64,000 nucleotides of DNA, from contig NZ_LSKQ01000202.1 of the NCBI RefSeq assembly GCF_001557115.1, positions 33,956 to 97,955 of the forward strand. Reading direction: 5' to 3'. The position numbers and the translations under genes were made by a program. Origin of the DNA: Erythrobacter sp. CCH5-A1 (GTDB lineage Bacteria > Pseudomonadota > Alphaproteobacteria > Sphingomonadales > Sphingomonadaceae). The notes below the pieces were generated by a model. It ran no database searches. It was not told where the DNA came from and was given only the letters and a program-made list of their open reading frames with translations. Shown here piece after piece: positions 9,174 through 18,279 of this stretch (its first letter is position 1; each line of letters starts with the position of its first letter).

Positions 9174-12100
9174 CTAGAAGTTGCCGCGCACGATGAAGGA
9201 GAAGCGGCGGTCGTTCATGAAGAACGAACGCGGCGCCAGCACGCCCGGATCGCCGGTATAGGCCTGCGTGGTCTTGGTCACCTCGTCGAGCAGGTTCACG
9301 CCTTGCACGCCGACCCGGATGCTCTTCGTCACGTTGAAGAAGATCGACGCATCGAGCTGCCCGGTCGCCTCGTTGAAGATCGAGTAGAACGGGAAGATCA
9401 CGTCCGCCGGGGTCAGCAGGAAGCGCGAGCGCCAGTTATAGGCGGCCCGCATGCTGATCGGCCCCTTCTCGTAGAAGATCGTCGCGTTGACGTTGTGCTT
9501 GGAGAGCTGTTCGAGCGGCAGGTTGCCCGGCGGGATGGTCGACGGATTGACCGGCTCGCCCGTGTTGAGGAAGGTGTTGGGCAGGCCCTCGCTCTCGATA
9601 TAGGTGTAGTTGGCGGCCACCCCCAGTCCGTCGAACGGCTTGGGCAGGAAGTCGTAGGTCTGCTGGTAGGCGAGCTCGAAGCCTTTGATCTTGCCGTTCT
9701 GGTCGAAGTTGGCAGGCCCCCGCACCAGCACATCGCGCGTGATCCCGTTGCTGGTGATCTGCCGGTTGGTGATCTGCTGGTAGAAGAAGTCCTTGATGTC
9801 CTTGTAGAAGGCATTGAAGGTCAAGGACCCGACCGTGTCGAAGTACCATTCGGCAGTGAGGTCGAACTGCCATGCCGTCGCCGGACGGATGAAGGGGTTA
9901 CCCGCTTCCGCGGTCAGCTCGCCGCTGCCGCCCAGACCGATGTTGACGAAGTTGCGGACGTAGGAGTTGTCCGGCCGCGTCAGCACCTTCGAGGCGGCAA
10001 AGCGCAGGATGACCTCGTCGGTCACGCCAAACTTCAGGTTGAGGCTCGGCAGCCAGAAATCGTAGCTGACATTGGCGACGTCGAGCGTGGTCACCCCGTC
10101 GCCCGCGAAGGTCTGGAGCTGGGCATAGCCCGCAGCGCCGAGGTTGCAGACGCCGCCGGGCACCTGCGGCTGGGTGCCCGGAGGCGCCCCTGGCGGCACC
10201 ACCGCGGCGCAGCGCACCGAGAAGGGCTCCAGGATGTTGAGCGCCTGACGGCTCGGCACGCCGATCGAGCCCTGCGAGCGGATCGAGGTGTTGACGTAGC
10301 GCACCCCGATATTGCCCGACATGCGGATGCCGCCACCGAACAAGGCGTCGGTGCCGAAATCGAGCTGCAAATAGGCGGCCGAATCCTGCTGGGCGATCGG
10401 CTGGATTTCGGCGGGCAGATAGGGCGTGCCCGCAATCGCGTTCTGGCGCCCTGCGGCCGGCAGCCAGGTCGGCGAGGCACCAAGCGCACGCGCACGGTTC
10501 TGGATCGACTGGAAGTCGGCCACCGCGCCCTCGTAATCGCCGACAAGATCGCCGGCGTAGTAGAAGGCACCCGGAGGGCCAGGGACCTTGCCGCGGAAGA
10601 AGTTCGGGAAATCGTAGCGCTGCGAAAGGTCGGTCGGCGTGTCGGCAAAGTTGACCGGACGATCGCCCGACCAGGTCTCGCTCAGCATGCCCCAGTTATA
10701 GGTGGTGTAGCGGACAGTCTGGTCGCGGTCCTGATAGCGCGCGCCCCACTTGGCCTTCCGGATGAAGGCGTCGTCATCGAACTCGTAGCCGAAATCGGCC
10801 TGGAAGGCATATTGCGTGCCGGTCGAATCTTCGATGTGGTCCATCGCCGCGCGCCAGAACTGGAAGCGCGGATCGGTGAAATACTGCGCTTCGGTCGCAT
10901 TCGCGAGATCGGCGCCGGGAGTCGACCAGGTGTAGCCGAGGAACTGCGGCTTGCGCGGAATGATCACCGGCAGGTCACCCGAGATGTCGAGCTCCTGGTC
11001 GGCGAAGGACGAGCCGAACACGCTGAAGTCGAGGTTCTGCTTGCGCGAAGTCGCATACTGCGCGTCGAGCTCAACCGTCAGGCGGTCGGTCAGTTCGGTG
11101 CGCAGGTTGATCGAGTAATCCTCGTTGGTGACCTCGTCGTTGACCTGACGGCGGGCGAGCGACTGCTGGAGGCCGCCGATCGGCACAAAGGGCGAGGTGC
11201 CCGGGTTGCCGCGCCAGCCGTTCGAGGCGTTGACGATGTAGCCCGACTGGAACAGCCCGGCGTCATTATAGAGGTAATCGGTGAACCCGCCGATCGGGCA
11301 CTGCGCGCGCGCTGTCGGATCGCCGTTCGTCCCATCAGGGTTGATCCGGTTCGGCCCCGCATCGTTCTGCTGGCAGCCGAGCGGATAGGTCGAATATTCG
11401 GCGAGATCGGGCGCGGTCTCGAAGGTGTATTCGCCCCACTTGTTGGTCGAGGCCGAGCGGATGAATTCGGCGGTGATCAGGGTCTTGCCGTCGATCGATT
11501 CGAACTGCGCCGAAGCCGCGATCCCGAAGCGCTCGCGGTCGAACTCCTGGGTGCGGAACTGGCCGCCCACCGGCGCCACGCGGCTGGTGGCATAGTCGGC
11601 AAAGCCGTCCACCCCGGCCGCGCCGAAGACGCCGCAAGCCGAGCCGCCCGGGGGCAGCAGAGCGGTGTTGGTCGTCCCCGGCAGCGGGTTGCGGCAGACG
11701 CGCACGCCATCGGTGTTGGCGGCGTTGACCAGCCGCCCGTCACGGGTCTGGTAGTTGGCGACCTGAAGCCCGTCCGCGCGGCTCTTGATGCGCGAATAGG
11801 ATGCGCTGGCGAGCAGGCCGAAGCGGCCCTTGTCGGTGTCCCAGGTGTTGCTGATGAGGCCCGAGAGCGTCGGCGTCCATTCCTTGCGGAAGTCGCCGTA
11901 ATTGGCCTCGCCGCTGAAGGCGAACTTGAACCCGTTGTTGTCGAAGGGCTTGCGGGTGTTGAGGTTGACCGTCCCGGCCAAGCCGCCCTCGATGGATTCG
12001 GCGGTGGCGTTCTTGCTGATGATCACCGAGCCGAGCAGTTCGGCCGGCACGTCGGCGAAGTTGAGCGCCTGCCCGCCGACGCCCGCTGCAAAGGCCGAGC

Positions 12101-12554
12101 GGCCGTTGAATTCGGAGCGCACGAAATTGAGGCCGCGCACCACAACGCCCGAACCTTCGACCGAGAAGTGGTCGGGATCGTTCGAGCCGGCGAAACGGTT
12201 GATCGCCACGCCCGGCACGCGCTGGAGCGCTTCGGTCACGGAACGGTCGGGCAGCGCGCCGATGTCCTGCGCGGTGATCGCATCGACCACGGTGTCCGAA
12301 TTGCGCTTCACGCTCTGCGCGTTGGCGAGCGACTGACGAAGGCCGCTGACAATGATTTCGGCGACCGGCTCTTCGGCGGCGACGGTGTCCTGCGTCTCGG
12401 GCTCGGCGGGTGCCTGCTGGTCCTGCGCAAAAGCGGCGCTGGCGCCGATCGCGCTGCCGAGCACGACAGCGGAAGCCCCGGCGCGCAGTACACTCTTGTA
12501 CCACGGCTGACGGCCGCCCGGCCCGAGGCCATGCGGCTGCATCGAAGTGCGCAT
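9174..12554 (-). CDS. TonB-dependent receptor, probable xylo-oligosaccharide uptake
   Basis: A 1126-residue outer-membrane receptor of the large Caulobacter/sphingomonad type. The signal peptide covers about residues 1-43 (cleavage AFA/QDQ). A TonB-box-like EIIVSG follows at 66-71, then the plug (GALPDRSVTEALQRVPGVAI, VVVRGLNFVRSEFNGR, GGLAGTVNLNTRKP), then the beta-barrel ending in an aromatic F (SFIVRGNF). The open frame extends to 12815. ATG 12554 is preferred because GGGGAGGG lies just upstream and the signal peptide fits. A LacI-type operator at 12569-12582 overlaps its leader. With secreted GH10 and periplasmic GH67/GH3 next to it, substituted xylo-oligosaccharides are the likely ligand; that is inference from context. 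Confidence 0.9.
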   Translation of the reverse strand: MRTSMQPHGLGPGGRQPWYKSVLRAGASAVVLGSAIGASAAFAQDQQAPAEPETQDTVAAEEPVAEIIVSGLRQSLANAQSVKRNSDTVVDAITAQDIGALPDRSVTEALQRVPGVAINRFAGSNDPDHFSVEGSGVVVRGLNFVRSEFNGRSAFAAGVGGQALNFADVPAELLGSVIISKNATAESIEGGLAGTVNLNTRKPFDNNGFKFAFSGEANYGDFRKEWTPTLSGLISNTWDTDKGRFGLLASASYSRIKSRADGLQVANYQTRDGRLVNAANTDGVRVCRNPLPGTTNTALLPPGGSACGVFGAAGVDGFADYATSRVAPVGGQFRTQEFDRERFGIAASAQFESIDGKTLITAEFIRSASTNKWGEYTFETAPDLAEYSTYPLGCQQNDAGPNRINPDGTNGDPTARAQCPIGGFTDYLYNDAGLFQSGYIVNASNGWRGNPGTSPFVPIGGLQQSLARRQVNDEVTNEDYSINLRTELTDRLTVELDAQYATSRKQNLDFSVFGSSFADQELDISGDLPVIIPRKPQFLGYTWSTPGADLANATEAQYFTDPRFQFWRAAMDHIEDSTGTQYAFQADFGYEFDDDAFIRKAKWGARYQDRDQTVRYTTYNWGMLSETWSGDRPVNFADTPTDLSQRYDFPNFFRGKVPGPPGAFYYAGDLVGDYEGAVADFQSIQNRARALGASPTWLPAAGRQNAIAGTPYLPAEIQPIAQQDSAAYLQLDFGTDALFGGGIRMSGNIGVRYVNTSIRSQGSIGVPSRQALNILEPFSVRCAAVVPPGAPPGTQPQVPGGVCNLGAAGYAQLQTFAGDGVTTLDVANVSYDFWLPSLNLKFGVTDEVILRFAASKVLTRPDNSYVRNFVNIGLGGSGELTAEAGNPFIRPATAWQFDLTAEWYFDTVGSLTFNAFYKDIKDFFYQQITNRQITSNGITRDVLVRGPANFDQNGKIKGFELAYQQTYDFLPKPFDGLGVAANYTYIESEGLPNTFLNTGEPVNPSTIPPGNLPLEQLSKHNVNATIFYEKGPISMRAAYNWRSRFLLTPADVIFPFYSIFNEATGQLDASIFFNVTKSIRVGVQGVNLLDEVTKTTQAYTGDPGVLAPRSFFMNDRRFSFIVRGNF

Positions 12555-12568
12555 AAGATCCCTCCCCA

Positions 12569-12582
12569 TGTTAGCGCTATCA
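12569..12582. promoter_or_regulatory. LacI-type operator between TonB receptor and halogenase operon
   Basis: TGTTAGCGCTATCA is the 14-bp operator with 12 of 14 positions symmetric. It lies 15 bp upstream of the receptor ATG and 140 bp upstream of the divergent halogenase-like gene, so it can control either or both. Confidence 0.75.
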
Positions 12583-12721
12583 TTTATTCGCAGATAGCTT
12601 GCCCTGTTGTGGGAGCATGGATTATCGAGGGGTGAGCGCCTTGACAATAGGTCTTCGCATCTTTGCAGGGGAAGTGTGGCAATTTGCCAACAACACCCCG
12701 CTGCGATAGGATCGGGACGGG

Positions 12722-14281
12722 ATGAGAGAGAGCAATGGTATCGGTAACGCGGGCCGCCTCGCGCGGGTCGTGATCGTGGGCGGGGGCACTGCCGGATGGA
12801 TGGCGGCTGCGGCACTCTCGCGTTACTTCAATGACGGGCAGCGCAAGATAACGCTGATCGAATCCGACGCCATCGGCACGGTCGGCGTGGGCGAGGCGAC
12901 GATCCCCCCGATCCGCAGCTTCAACGCCATGCTCGACATCCCCGAGGCCGAGTTCCTGCGCGAGACGCGCGGGACCTGCAAACTGGGGATCGAATTCGTC
13001 AACTGGGGGCGGATCGGCGATCGCTACTTCCACCCTTTCGGCACCTACGGGCAGGATCTCCACGGCATTGCCTTCCACCAGCTGTGGCTGCGCGAACATA
13101 CCCGTAGCGGAGCCGCAGGGGCTGGCGACATCGGCGAATATTCGATGAGCACCGCGGCCGCCCGGGCGCAGCGATTCGCCCGGCCTGCGGCTGGCGCCCA
13201 GTCGGTGGTGCGCGAGATCGCCTATGCCTACCATTTCGACGCAGGGCTCTATGCCGCCTACCTGCGCCGCCTGTCCGAACGTCAGGGCGTGCACCGGATC
13301 GAAGGCCGGATCACACACGTCACCCGCCACGGCGAGACGGGCAATGTCGCCAGCGTCACGCTCGAGAACGGCACTATCGTGGCGGGCGACCTGTTCATCG
13401 ACTGCTCGGGTTTCAGAGGCCTGCTGATCGAGGAGGCGCTCGGGACAGGTTACGAGGACTGGAGCCGCTGGCTGCCGATGGACCGCGCGCTCGCCGTGCC
13501 CAGCCGCTCGCCCGGTCCGCCCGATCCCTTCACCCGCGCCACCGCCCACAGCGCCGGGTGGCAATGGCGCATCCCCTTGCAGCACCGCACCGGCAACGGC
13601 CATGTCTTTTCGAGCGCCTTCATGGGCGAGGAGGAGGCGCGCGATATCCTGCTGGCGAACCTCGAAACCGAACCGCTGGCCGAGCCGCGGGCGATCCGCT
13701 TCCTCACCGGCATGCGGCGCAAGGCGTGGAACCACAATGTCGTGGCGCTCGGCCTTTCCTCGGGCTTTATCGAACCGCTCGAATCGACCTCGATCCACCT
13801 CATCCAGAACGGCCTCCAGCGCCTCTTCGCGCTGTTCCCCGACCTGCCGATCAACCCGCTCGAGCGCGACGAATACAACCGCGGGATGCATGACCTCTAC
13901 GAGGATGTGCGCGATTTCATCATCCTCCACTACAAGGCCACGCAGCGCGAGGACTCCGAATTCTGGCGCTATGTGAAGCACATGAGCATCCCCGACAGCC
14001 TCGCGCGCAAGATCGACCTGTGGCGCCGCCGCGGGCGGGTGTTCCGCGAGAATGCCGAGCTGTTCGCCCAGGCAAGCTGGGTGGCGGTGATGCTGGGGCA
14101 GAACATCTGGCCCGAGATGCACGATCCCATCGCCGATACCCTCGACGAGAACCGCGTCGCCGCAGCCATGGCGCAGATGCGCGCCGCCTATGCCGACGTC
14201 GCCGCGCGGCTGCCGGGCCATGAGGAATTCCTGCGTCAGTCCGGCAGCTGGCATGTCGCGCCCGAGGCGGCTGTCGCATGA
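12722..14281 (+). CDS. Flavin-dependent halogenase-like protein 1 (Trp_halogenase family)
   Basis: A 519-residue FAD enzyme of the tryptophan halogenase superfamily. It has the FAD loop GGGTAGW (residues 20-26), the second flavin motif IGTVGVGEATIP, and all three halogenase hallmarks. These are Lys87 in CKLGIEFVNW (the lysine that carries hypohalous acid), WQWRIP at 280-285, and Glu354 in IEPLESTSI. It is divergent from the xylan receptor and overlaps the next halogenase gene as ATGA. The family is known to halogenate indoles or phenols, and related proteins occur beside TonB receptors in several Gram-negative groups without a firm physiological substrate. No tryptophan or pyrrole biosynthesis is nearby, so the substrate here is unknown. 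The start at 12722 is uncertain by a few codons. Confidence 0.82.
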   Translation: MRESNGIGNAGRLARVVIVGGGTAGWMAAAALSRYFNDGQRKITLIESDAIGTVGVGEATIPPIRSFNAMLDIPEAEFLRETRGTCKLGIEFVNWGRIGDRYFHPFGTYGQDLHGIAFHQLWLREHTRSGAAGAGDIGEYSMSTAAARAQRFARPAAGAQSVVREIAYAYHFDAGLYAAYLRRLSERQGVHRIEGRITHVTRHGETGNVASVTLENGTIVAGDLFIDCSGFRGLLIEEALGTGYEDWSRWLPMDRALAVPSRSPGPPDPFTRATAHSAGWQWRIPLQHRTGNGHVFSSAFMGEEEARDILLANLETEPLAEPRAIRFLTGMRRKAWNHNVVALGLSSGFIEPLESTSIHLIQNGLQRLFALFPDLPINPLERDEYNRGMHDLYEDVRDFIILHYKATQREDSEFWRYVKHMSIPDSLARKIDLWRRRGRVFRENAELFAQASWVAVMLGQNIWPEMHDPIADTLDENRVAAAMAQMRAAYADVAARLPGHEEFLRQSGSWHVAPEAAVA

Positions 14282-15813
14282 GCGCGCCGCCCGTCGCCAG
14301 GATCGTCATCGTCGGCGGCGGCACCGCGGGGTGGATGACGGCCGCCGCCATGATGCGCGTGCTCGGCGACATGCCCGGGCTTGTCGTGACGCTGGTCGAA
14401 AGCGAGGCGATCGGCACGGTGGGTGTCGGCGAGGCGACCATCCCGCAGATCATCGGATTCAACCGCCTGCTCGGTCTCGACGAAATGCAGTTCATGCGCG
14501 AGACCCGCGCGACCTACAAGCTGGGGATCGAATTCGTCGACTGGCTGCGCCCGGGGCATGCCTATGTCCACCCTTTCGGCAGCTTCGGCATCGACATGCT
14601 GGGGATCGAGTTCCACCACTTCTTCCTGCGCGGCGCGAGCCTTGGCGAGACCGCGCGGATCGACGATTATTCGATTGCGGCAGTGGCGGCCAAGGCGGGC
14701 AAGTTCGGCTGGCCGCGCCCCGACAATCCGCGCTCGCCGATGTCGAAGCTGTCCTATGCCTTCCAGTTCGACGCGGGCCGCTATGCGCGCTTCCTGCGGG
14801 GCTATGCCGAGGCTGCCGGGGCGGTGCGGATCGAGGGGCGGATCACCGAAGTTCGGCAGGATGGGGAGAGCGGCTTCGTCACCGGCGTGGTGCTCGAGGA
14901 CGGACGCGAGGTGACCGGCGAATTGTTCATCGACTGCTCGGGCTTCCGCTCGCTGCTGCTCGGGCAGACATTGGGCGTACCCTTCACCGACTGGAGCAAG
15001 TGGCTCCCCTGCGACAGCGCCGTGGCAATCCCGTGCGAACTGGGCGGCGCGAACGAGCCGCTCACCCGCTCCACCGCCCGCCCCGCCGGATGGCAATGGC
15101 GCATCCCGCTCCAGCACCGCATCGGCAACGGGCATGTGTTCTCCTCTGCGCACATCGACCGGCAGGCGGCGACCGATCTGCTGCTGGCGAACCTTGACGG
15201 CAAGCCCCTCGCCCAGCCCAACCAGCTGGCCTTCAAGGCCGGGCACCGCGCGCGGGCCTGGGAGAAGAACGTGGTGGCGCTGGGGCTGGCGGGGGGCTTC
15301 CTCGAACCGCTCGAATCGACCTCGATCCACCTCGTCCAGTCGGGCATAGCGCGGCTGATGGCGCTCTTCCCCGACACCGGGTTCAGCCAGACCGAAATCG
15401 ACCGCTTCAACCTCGAGACGACCCGCGAATACCGCAACATCCGCGATTTTCTGGTGCTCCACTATCGCCAGTCCGAGCGCGACGACAGCGAGTTCTGGCG
15501 CTATTGCCGCAATCTCTCCCCGCCCGACAGCCTGAAGGAAAAGCTCGCCTTGTTCACCTCCTCGGGCCGGATCATCCGCGAGAACAACGAGCTGTTCACC
15601 GAGGACAGCTGGCTGTCGGTGATGCTCAGCCAGGGCGTGGCACCGCAGGGCTACCACCCGGCGGCATGGATGCTCGATGCGGCCGAAACCCGCACCCGGC
15701 TGGCGCACATCCGCTCGGCGATAGCGCAGACCGTGGCGCAACTGCCGACGCAAGGTGAATTCCTGCGCCAGAACGGCGGCGCGATTGCCGCCGAAGATTA
15801 CCTCACCGCATGA
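14278..15813 (+). CDS. Flavin-dependent halogenase-like protein 2
   Basis: A 511-residue paralogue of the preceding gene, joined to it by an ATGA overlap and to the cupin gene downstream by another. Conserved features are GGGTAGW (13-19), IGTVGVGEATIP, Lys81 in YKLGIEFVDW, WQWRIP at 271-276 and Glu345 in LEPLESTSI. All catalytic positions of the halogenase family are therefore kept. Tandem halogenase-like genes in one operon suggest either two related substrates or a hetero-oligomer. No signal peptide is visible, so it acts in the cytoplasm, where flavin reductase would supply FADH2; no reductase gene is seen in the window. Confidence 0.82.
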   Translation: MSAPPVARIVIVGGGTAGWMTAAAMMRVLGDMPGLVVTLVESEAIGTVGVGEATIPQIIGFNRLLGLDEMQFMRETRATYKLGIEFVDWLRPGHAYVHPFGSFGIDMLGIEFHHFFLRGASLGETARIDDYSIAAVAAKAGKFGWPRPDNPRSPMSKLSYAFQFDAGRYARFLRGYAEAAGAVRIEGRITEVRQDGESGFVTGVVLEDGREVTGELFIDCSGFRSLLLGQTLGVPFTDWSKWLPCDSAVAIPCELGGANEPLTRSTARPAGWQWRIPLQHRIGNGHVFSSAHIDRQAATDLLLANLDGKPLAQPNQLAFKAGHRARAWEKNVVALGLAGGFLEPLESTSIHLVQSGIARLMALFPDTGFSQTEIDRFNLETTREYRNIRDFLVLHYRQSERDDSEFWRYCRNLSPPDSLKEKLALFTSSGRIIRENNELFTEDSWLSVMLSQGVAPQGYHPAAWMLDAAETRTRLAHIRSAIAQTVAQLPTQGEFLRQNGGAIAAEDYLTA

Positions 15814-16826
15814 CCGCCCTGCCCCCGCCGAGCCCGATGGCGGAGATTGCCGGTCCCGTCGACAACGCCGGCTTCGCCGCGATCCGCGCCGCCGGCAAGC
15901 CCGTGGTGCTTCGCGGACAGGTGGCGGACTGGCCTGCGGTCGTCGCCGCGCGCGCGGGCGACGAGGCGATTGTCCGCTATCTCTGCCGTGAGCAAACCAC
16001 GCGGCCCGTCTCGGCGATCGCAGCAGCGCCGTCGGAGAAAGGGCGGTTCTTCTACACGCCCGATGTCATGCGCCTCAATTTCGTGCGCGGGCAGGGCCGC
16101 CTCGAGAACTTCCTCGCCGATCTGCTGCGCGCCGCCGCGATGCCCGAGCCGCCCGCGATGGCCGTGCAGTCCGAGGAAATCGCGCCGCTGCTCCCCGCCT
16201 TCGCGCGCGAGAACCGGCTGGCGCTGCTGCCCGGCGTGACCGCGCGGATCTGGATCGGCAACCGCATCCGCGTCGGCACGCATTACGACGCCAAGGAAAA
16301 CGTCGCCTGCTGCGTTGCCGGACAGCGGCGCTTCACCACCTATCCGCCCGACCAGATCGCAGGGCTCTATCCCGGGCCCTTCGAGCTGACCCCGGCAGGC
16401 GTGCCGGTCAGCATGGTCGATCCGACCGCGCCCGATCTCGCCAAGTTCCCGCGCTTTGCCGAGGCCGCGCGCCATGCCGAGGTCGCCACGCTCGAGCCGG
16501 GGGACGCGATCTACATCCCCTATGGCTGGTGGCACGGGGTGGATTCGCTCGCGCCGGTTAGCATCCTCGTCAATTACTGGTGGAACCCCGGCCAGCCCGA
16601 TGGCGTGGTGAGCCCCTACGAGGCGCTGATCCACGCCATAGCCGCCTACCGCCACCTCCCCGAAGATCAGCGCGCGGTGTGGAAGCACAACCTCGATTAC
16701 TACGCCTTCGGGGACCTCGAGGGTTCCTCGGCGCATTTGCCGGACCCCGCGAAGGGCGTGCTCGGGCCGCCGTCGCGCTCGCTGTTTGCGCAGATGAAGG
16801 CGGTTATCCGGCGGGCGCTCGACTAG
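15810..16826 (+). CDS. Cupin_8/JmjC-like Fe(II)/2-oxoglutarate oxygenase
   Basis: A 338-residue cupin-like protein. The metal-binding triad of the JmjC/FIH-type fold is visible: His158 and Asp160 in THYDAKEN and His242 in GWWHGVDS. It lies in the usual frame of an HxD motif, a strand-rich stretch containing GQRRFTTYPP, and EPGDAIYIPYGWWH. Such enzymes hydroxylate protein side chains or small molecules using Fe(II), O2 and 2-oxoglutarate. It is the third gene of the plus-strand halogenase operon (ATGA overlap). Cupins of this type are known to co-occur with halogenase-like genes and TonB receptors, which hints at a shared substrate. Its 3' end overlaps the convergent gene by 23 bp. Confidence 0.78.
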   Translation: MTALPPPSPMAEIAGPVDNAGFAAIRAAGKPVVLRGQVADWPAVVAARAGDEAIVRYLCREQTTRPVSAIAAAPSEKGRFFYTPDVMRLNFVRGQGRLENFLADLLRAAAMPEPPAMAVQSEEIAPLLPAFARENRLALLPGVTARIWIGNRIRVGTHYDAKENVACCVAGQRRFTTYPPDQIAGLYPGPFELTPAGVPVSMVDPTAPDLAKFPRFAEAARHAEVATLEPGDAIYIPYGWWHGVDSLAPVSILVNYWWNPGQPDGVVSPYEALIHAIAAYRHLPEDQRAVWKHNLDYYAFGDLEGSSAHLPDPAKGVLGPPSRSLFAQMKAVIRRALD

Positions 16827-18279
16827 CCTGAAGCGTGCGCGCGAGCCACTGTTCGTAGGGCGGCGCGAAGGCGAGCGCAGCTTCCGCCTCGGCGGCAAAG
16901 GCGGCGCGGGCGTGCGCTTCCCCGGCGGCATCGCTTGCCTGTGCGGCAGGCGGAAGTCCGGGGCTCCAGCCGAGCGCCACCATCAGGGCGAATTGTTCCT
17001 GCCCCAGCAGCGGCAGCTCCTCGCGGAATGGGATGCGGCCGCGCCGTTCGAACTGGTCGATGACGGCGGAAAGACGCCCCGGCAGCGGGCGGACGCCGAA
17101 CACGGCCTGTGCCGGAGCGCCGGCAAAATGGAGCGCGAGGATTTCGTGCACCCCCTCCATCATGAGCACCGAGCGGCGGTTGTATTCCGCCCGCTCCAGC
17201 GGCGTGAAGGCGCGGCCGGGCAGCATCTCGATCAGCAGCGCGAGCTGGCGGTGGGCGAGGTCGAGGTGGAGCGGCCCGAGCGGTTCGAAGCGCGCCGCCG
17301 CATCGCCCAGCGCGACGACATTGCCCAGCCACGGCGCTTCCGCCCGCCCCGGCGTGAGCGCGACGGCCCCCAGGGCCCGCGCGCCGAGCAGAGCTTCGGC
17401 GTCGGCGCGGGCGAGCGGCGCAGGCGTTCCGAGCATCGCGCGCCGCCCGTCCAGCCCCGCGACCTCGCTGACCCAGCCGGCGCGGGTGAGCGTGAGGCGG
17501 TCCTCAAGCGCGACCAGCGGCGCGGTGGGCTCGCCGATATAGACATGGCGGGTGGGCAGGCTCGCCGACCAATCGGCGAAGGCAAAGCGCGGGTGGCTGG
17601 CGAGCAGCGCCGCCTGCGGTCCGGTGCAATCGATGAACAGATCGGCCGCGATCTCCCCCTGCCCGGCGATCGTGACGGCACGAATGGCCTCACCCTCCCC
17701 CGGCACGACGCCTTCGATCACCCCCGGCACATGTCCGATGCCGAGGCTCCCGGCGGCGGCGATCAGCAGGTCGCGGTAGGCGGCCGGGTGCCAGCGCAGG
17801 GCATAGTCGACCGAGGAGATCGGCGTCGGCTCGCCCGGCGGGGGCGGCGCGAAGCGGCCGGCGGCCGCGAGCACCTCGGCGAGGCTCCCGGCGGGCGGGC
17901 CGCCCTCCCCGGGCAGTCGCACCTTGCCCCAGTCGCGCGCGAAGGCGGTCTTCAACGTGGGATCGAGCGCCTCGCCATAGGCGACCACCCCGCCCTGCCC
18001 GCTTTCGTCCCAGCCCGCATATCGGGTGACCAGCCGGTACGATCCGCCCGCGCGGGTGACAATGTCGGCCTCCTCGATCCCCAGCCGGTCGTGCAGCTTG
18101 TTGGTGAAGGGCATGGCGGTGGGCGAGGCATCGGCGAAGGAGGCCGGGCCCGGATCGCCGCCCACGACCACGACCTCGCAGGCCGGCAACGCGCGGCGCA
18201 GGGCGATGGCGGCGAGGATGCCGAGCTGGCCGCCGCCTGCAACAACGACGCGGCGCAAGGGCTCGCGCGCGGCGCTCAC
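16804..18279 (-). CDS. Degenerate halogenase-like flavoprotein (catalytic residues lost)
   Basis: A 491-residue protein that keeps the halogenase fold outline but not its chemistry. The FAD loop is GGGQLGI (15-21) instead of GGGTAGW. The catalytic lysine position in YRLVTRYAGW is Arg82. WxWxIP is replaced by WVSEVA (269-274), and the catalytic glutamate in FEPLGPLHL is Gly335. The DLFIDCTG and WLGNVVALGDAAARFEPL blocks still align with the intact paralogues. The GTG start at 18279 overlaps the stop of the intact paralogue (GTGA), so the two are co-translated; longer frames to 18525 are overlap artefacts. It may be a non-catalytic partner or have acquired another activity. Confidence 0.75.
   Translation of the reverse strand: MSAAREPLRRVVVAGGGQLGILAAIALRRALPACEVVVVGGDPGPASFADASPTAMPFTNKLHDRLGIEEADIVTRAGGSYRLVTRYAGWDESGQGGVVAYGEALDPTLKTAFARDWGKVRLPGEGGPPAGSLAEVLAAAGRFAPPPPGEPTPISSVDYALRWHPAAYRDLLIAAAGSLGIGHVPGVIEGVVPGEGEAIRAVTIAGQGEIAADLFIDCTGPQAALLASHPRFAFADWSASLPTRHVYIGEPTAPLVALEDRLTLTRAGWVSEVAGLDGRRAMLGTPAPLARADAEALLGARALGAVALTPGRAEAPWLGNVVALGDAAARFEPLGPLHLDLAHRQLALLIEMLPGRAFTPLERAEYNRRSVLMMEGVHEILALHFAGAPAQAVFGVRPLPGRLSAVIDQFERRGRIPFREELPLLGQEQFALMVALGWSPGLPPAAQASDAAGEAHARAAFAAEAEAALAFAPPYEQWLARTLQASRAPAG

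Noticed and set aside
9171-12635. Long plus-strand open frame (1154 codons) opposite the xylan TonB receptor
   Set aside because: It is antisense to a well-supported receptor and its product is a His/Arg/Val-rich mixture without motifs. Stop codons are rare on the opposite strand of such G+C-rich genes.
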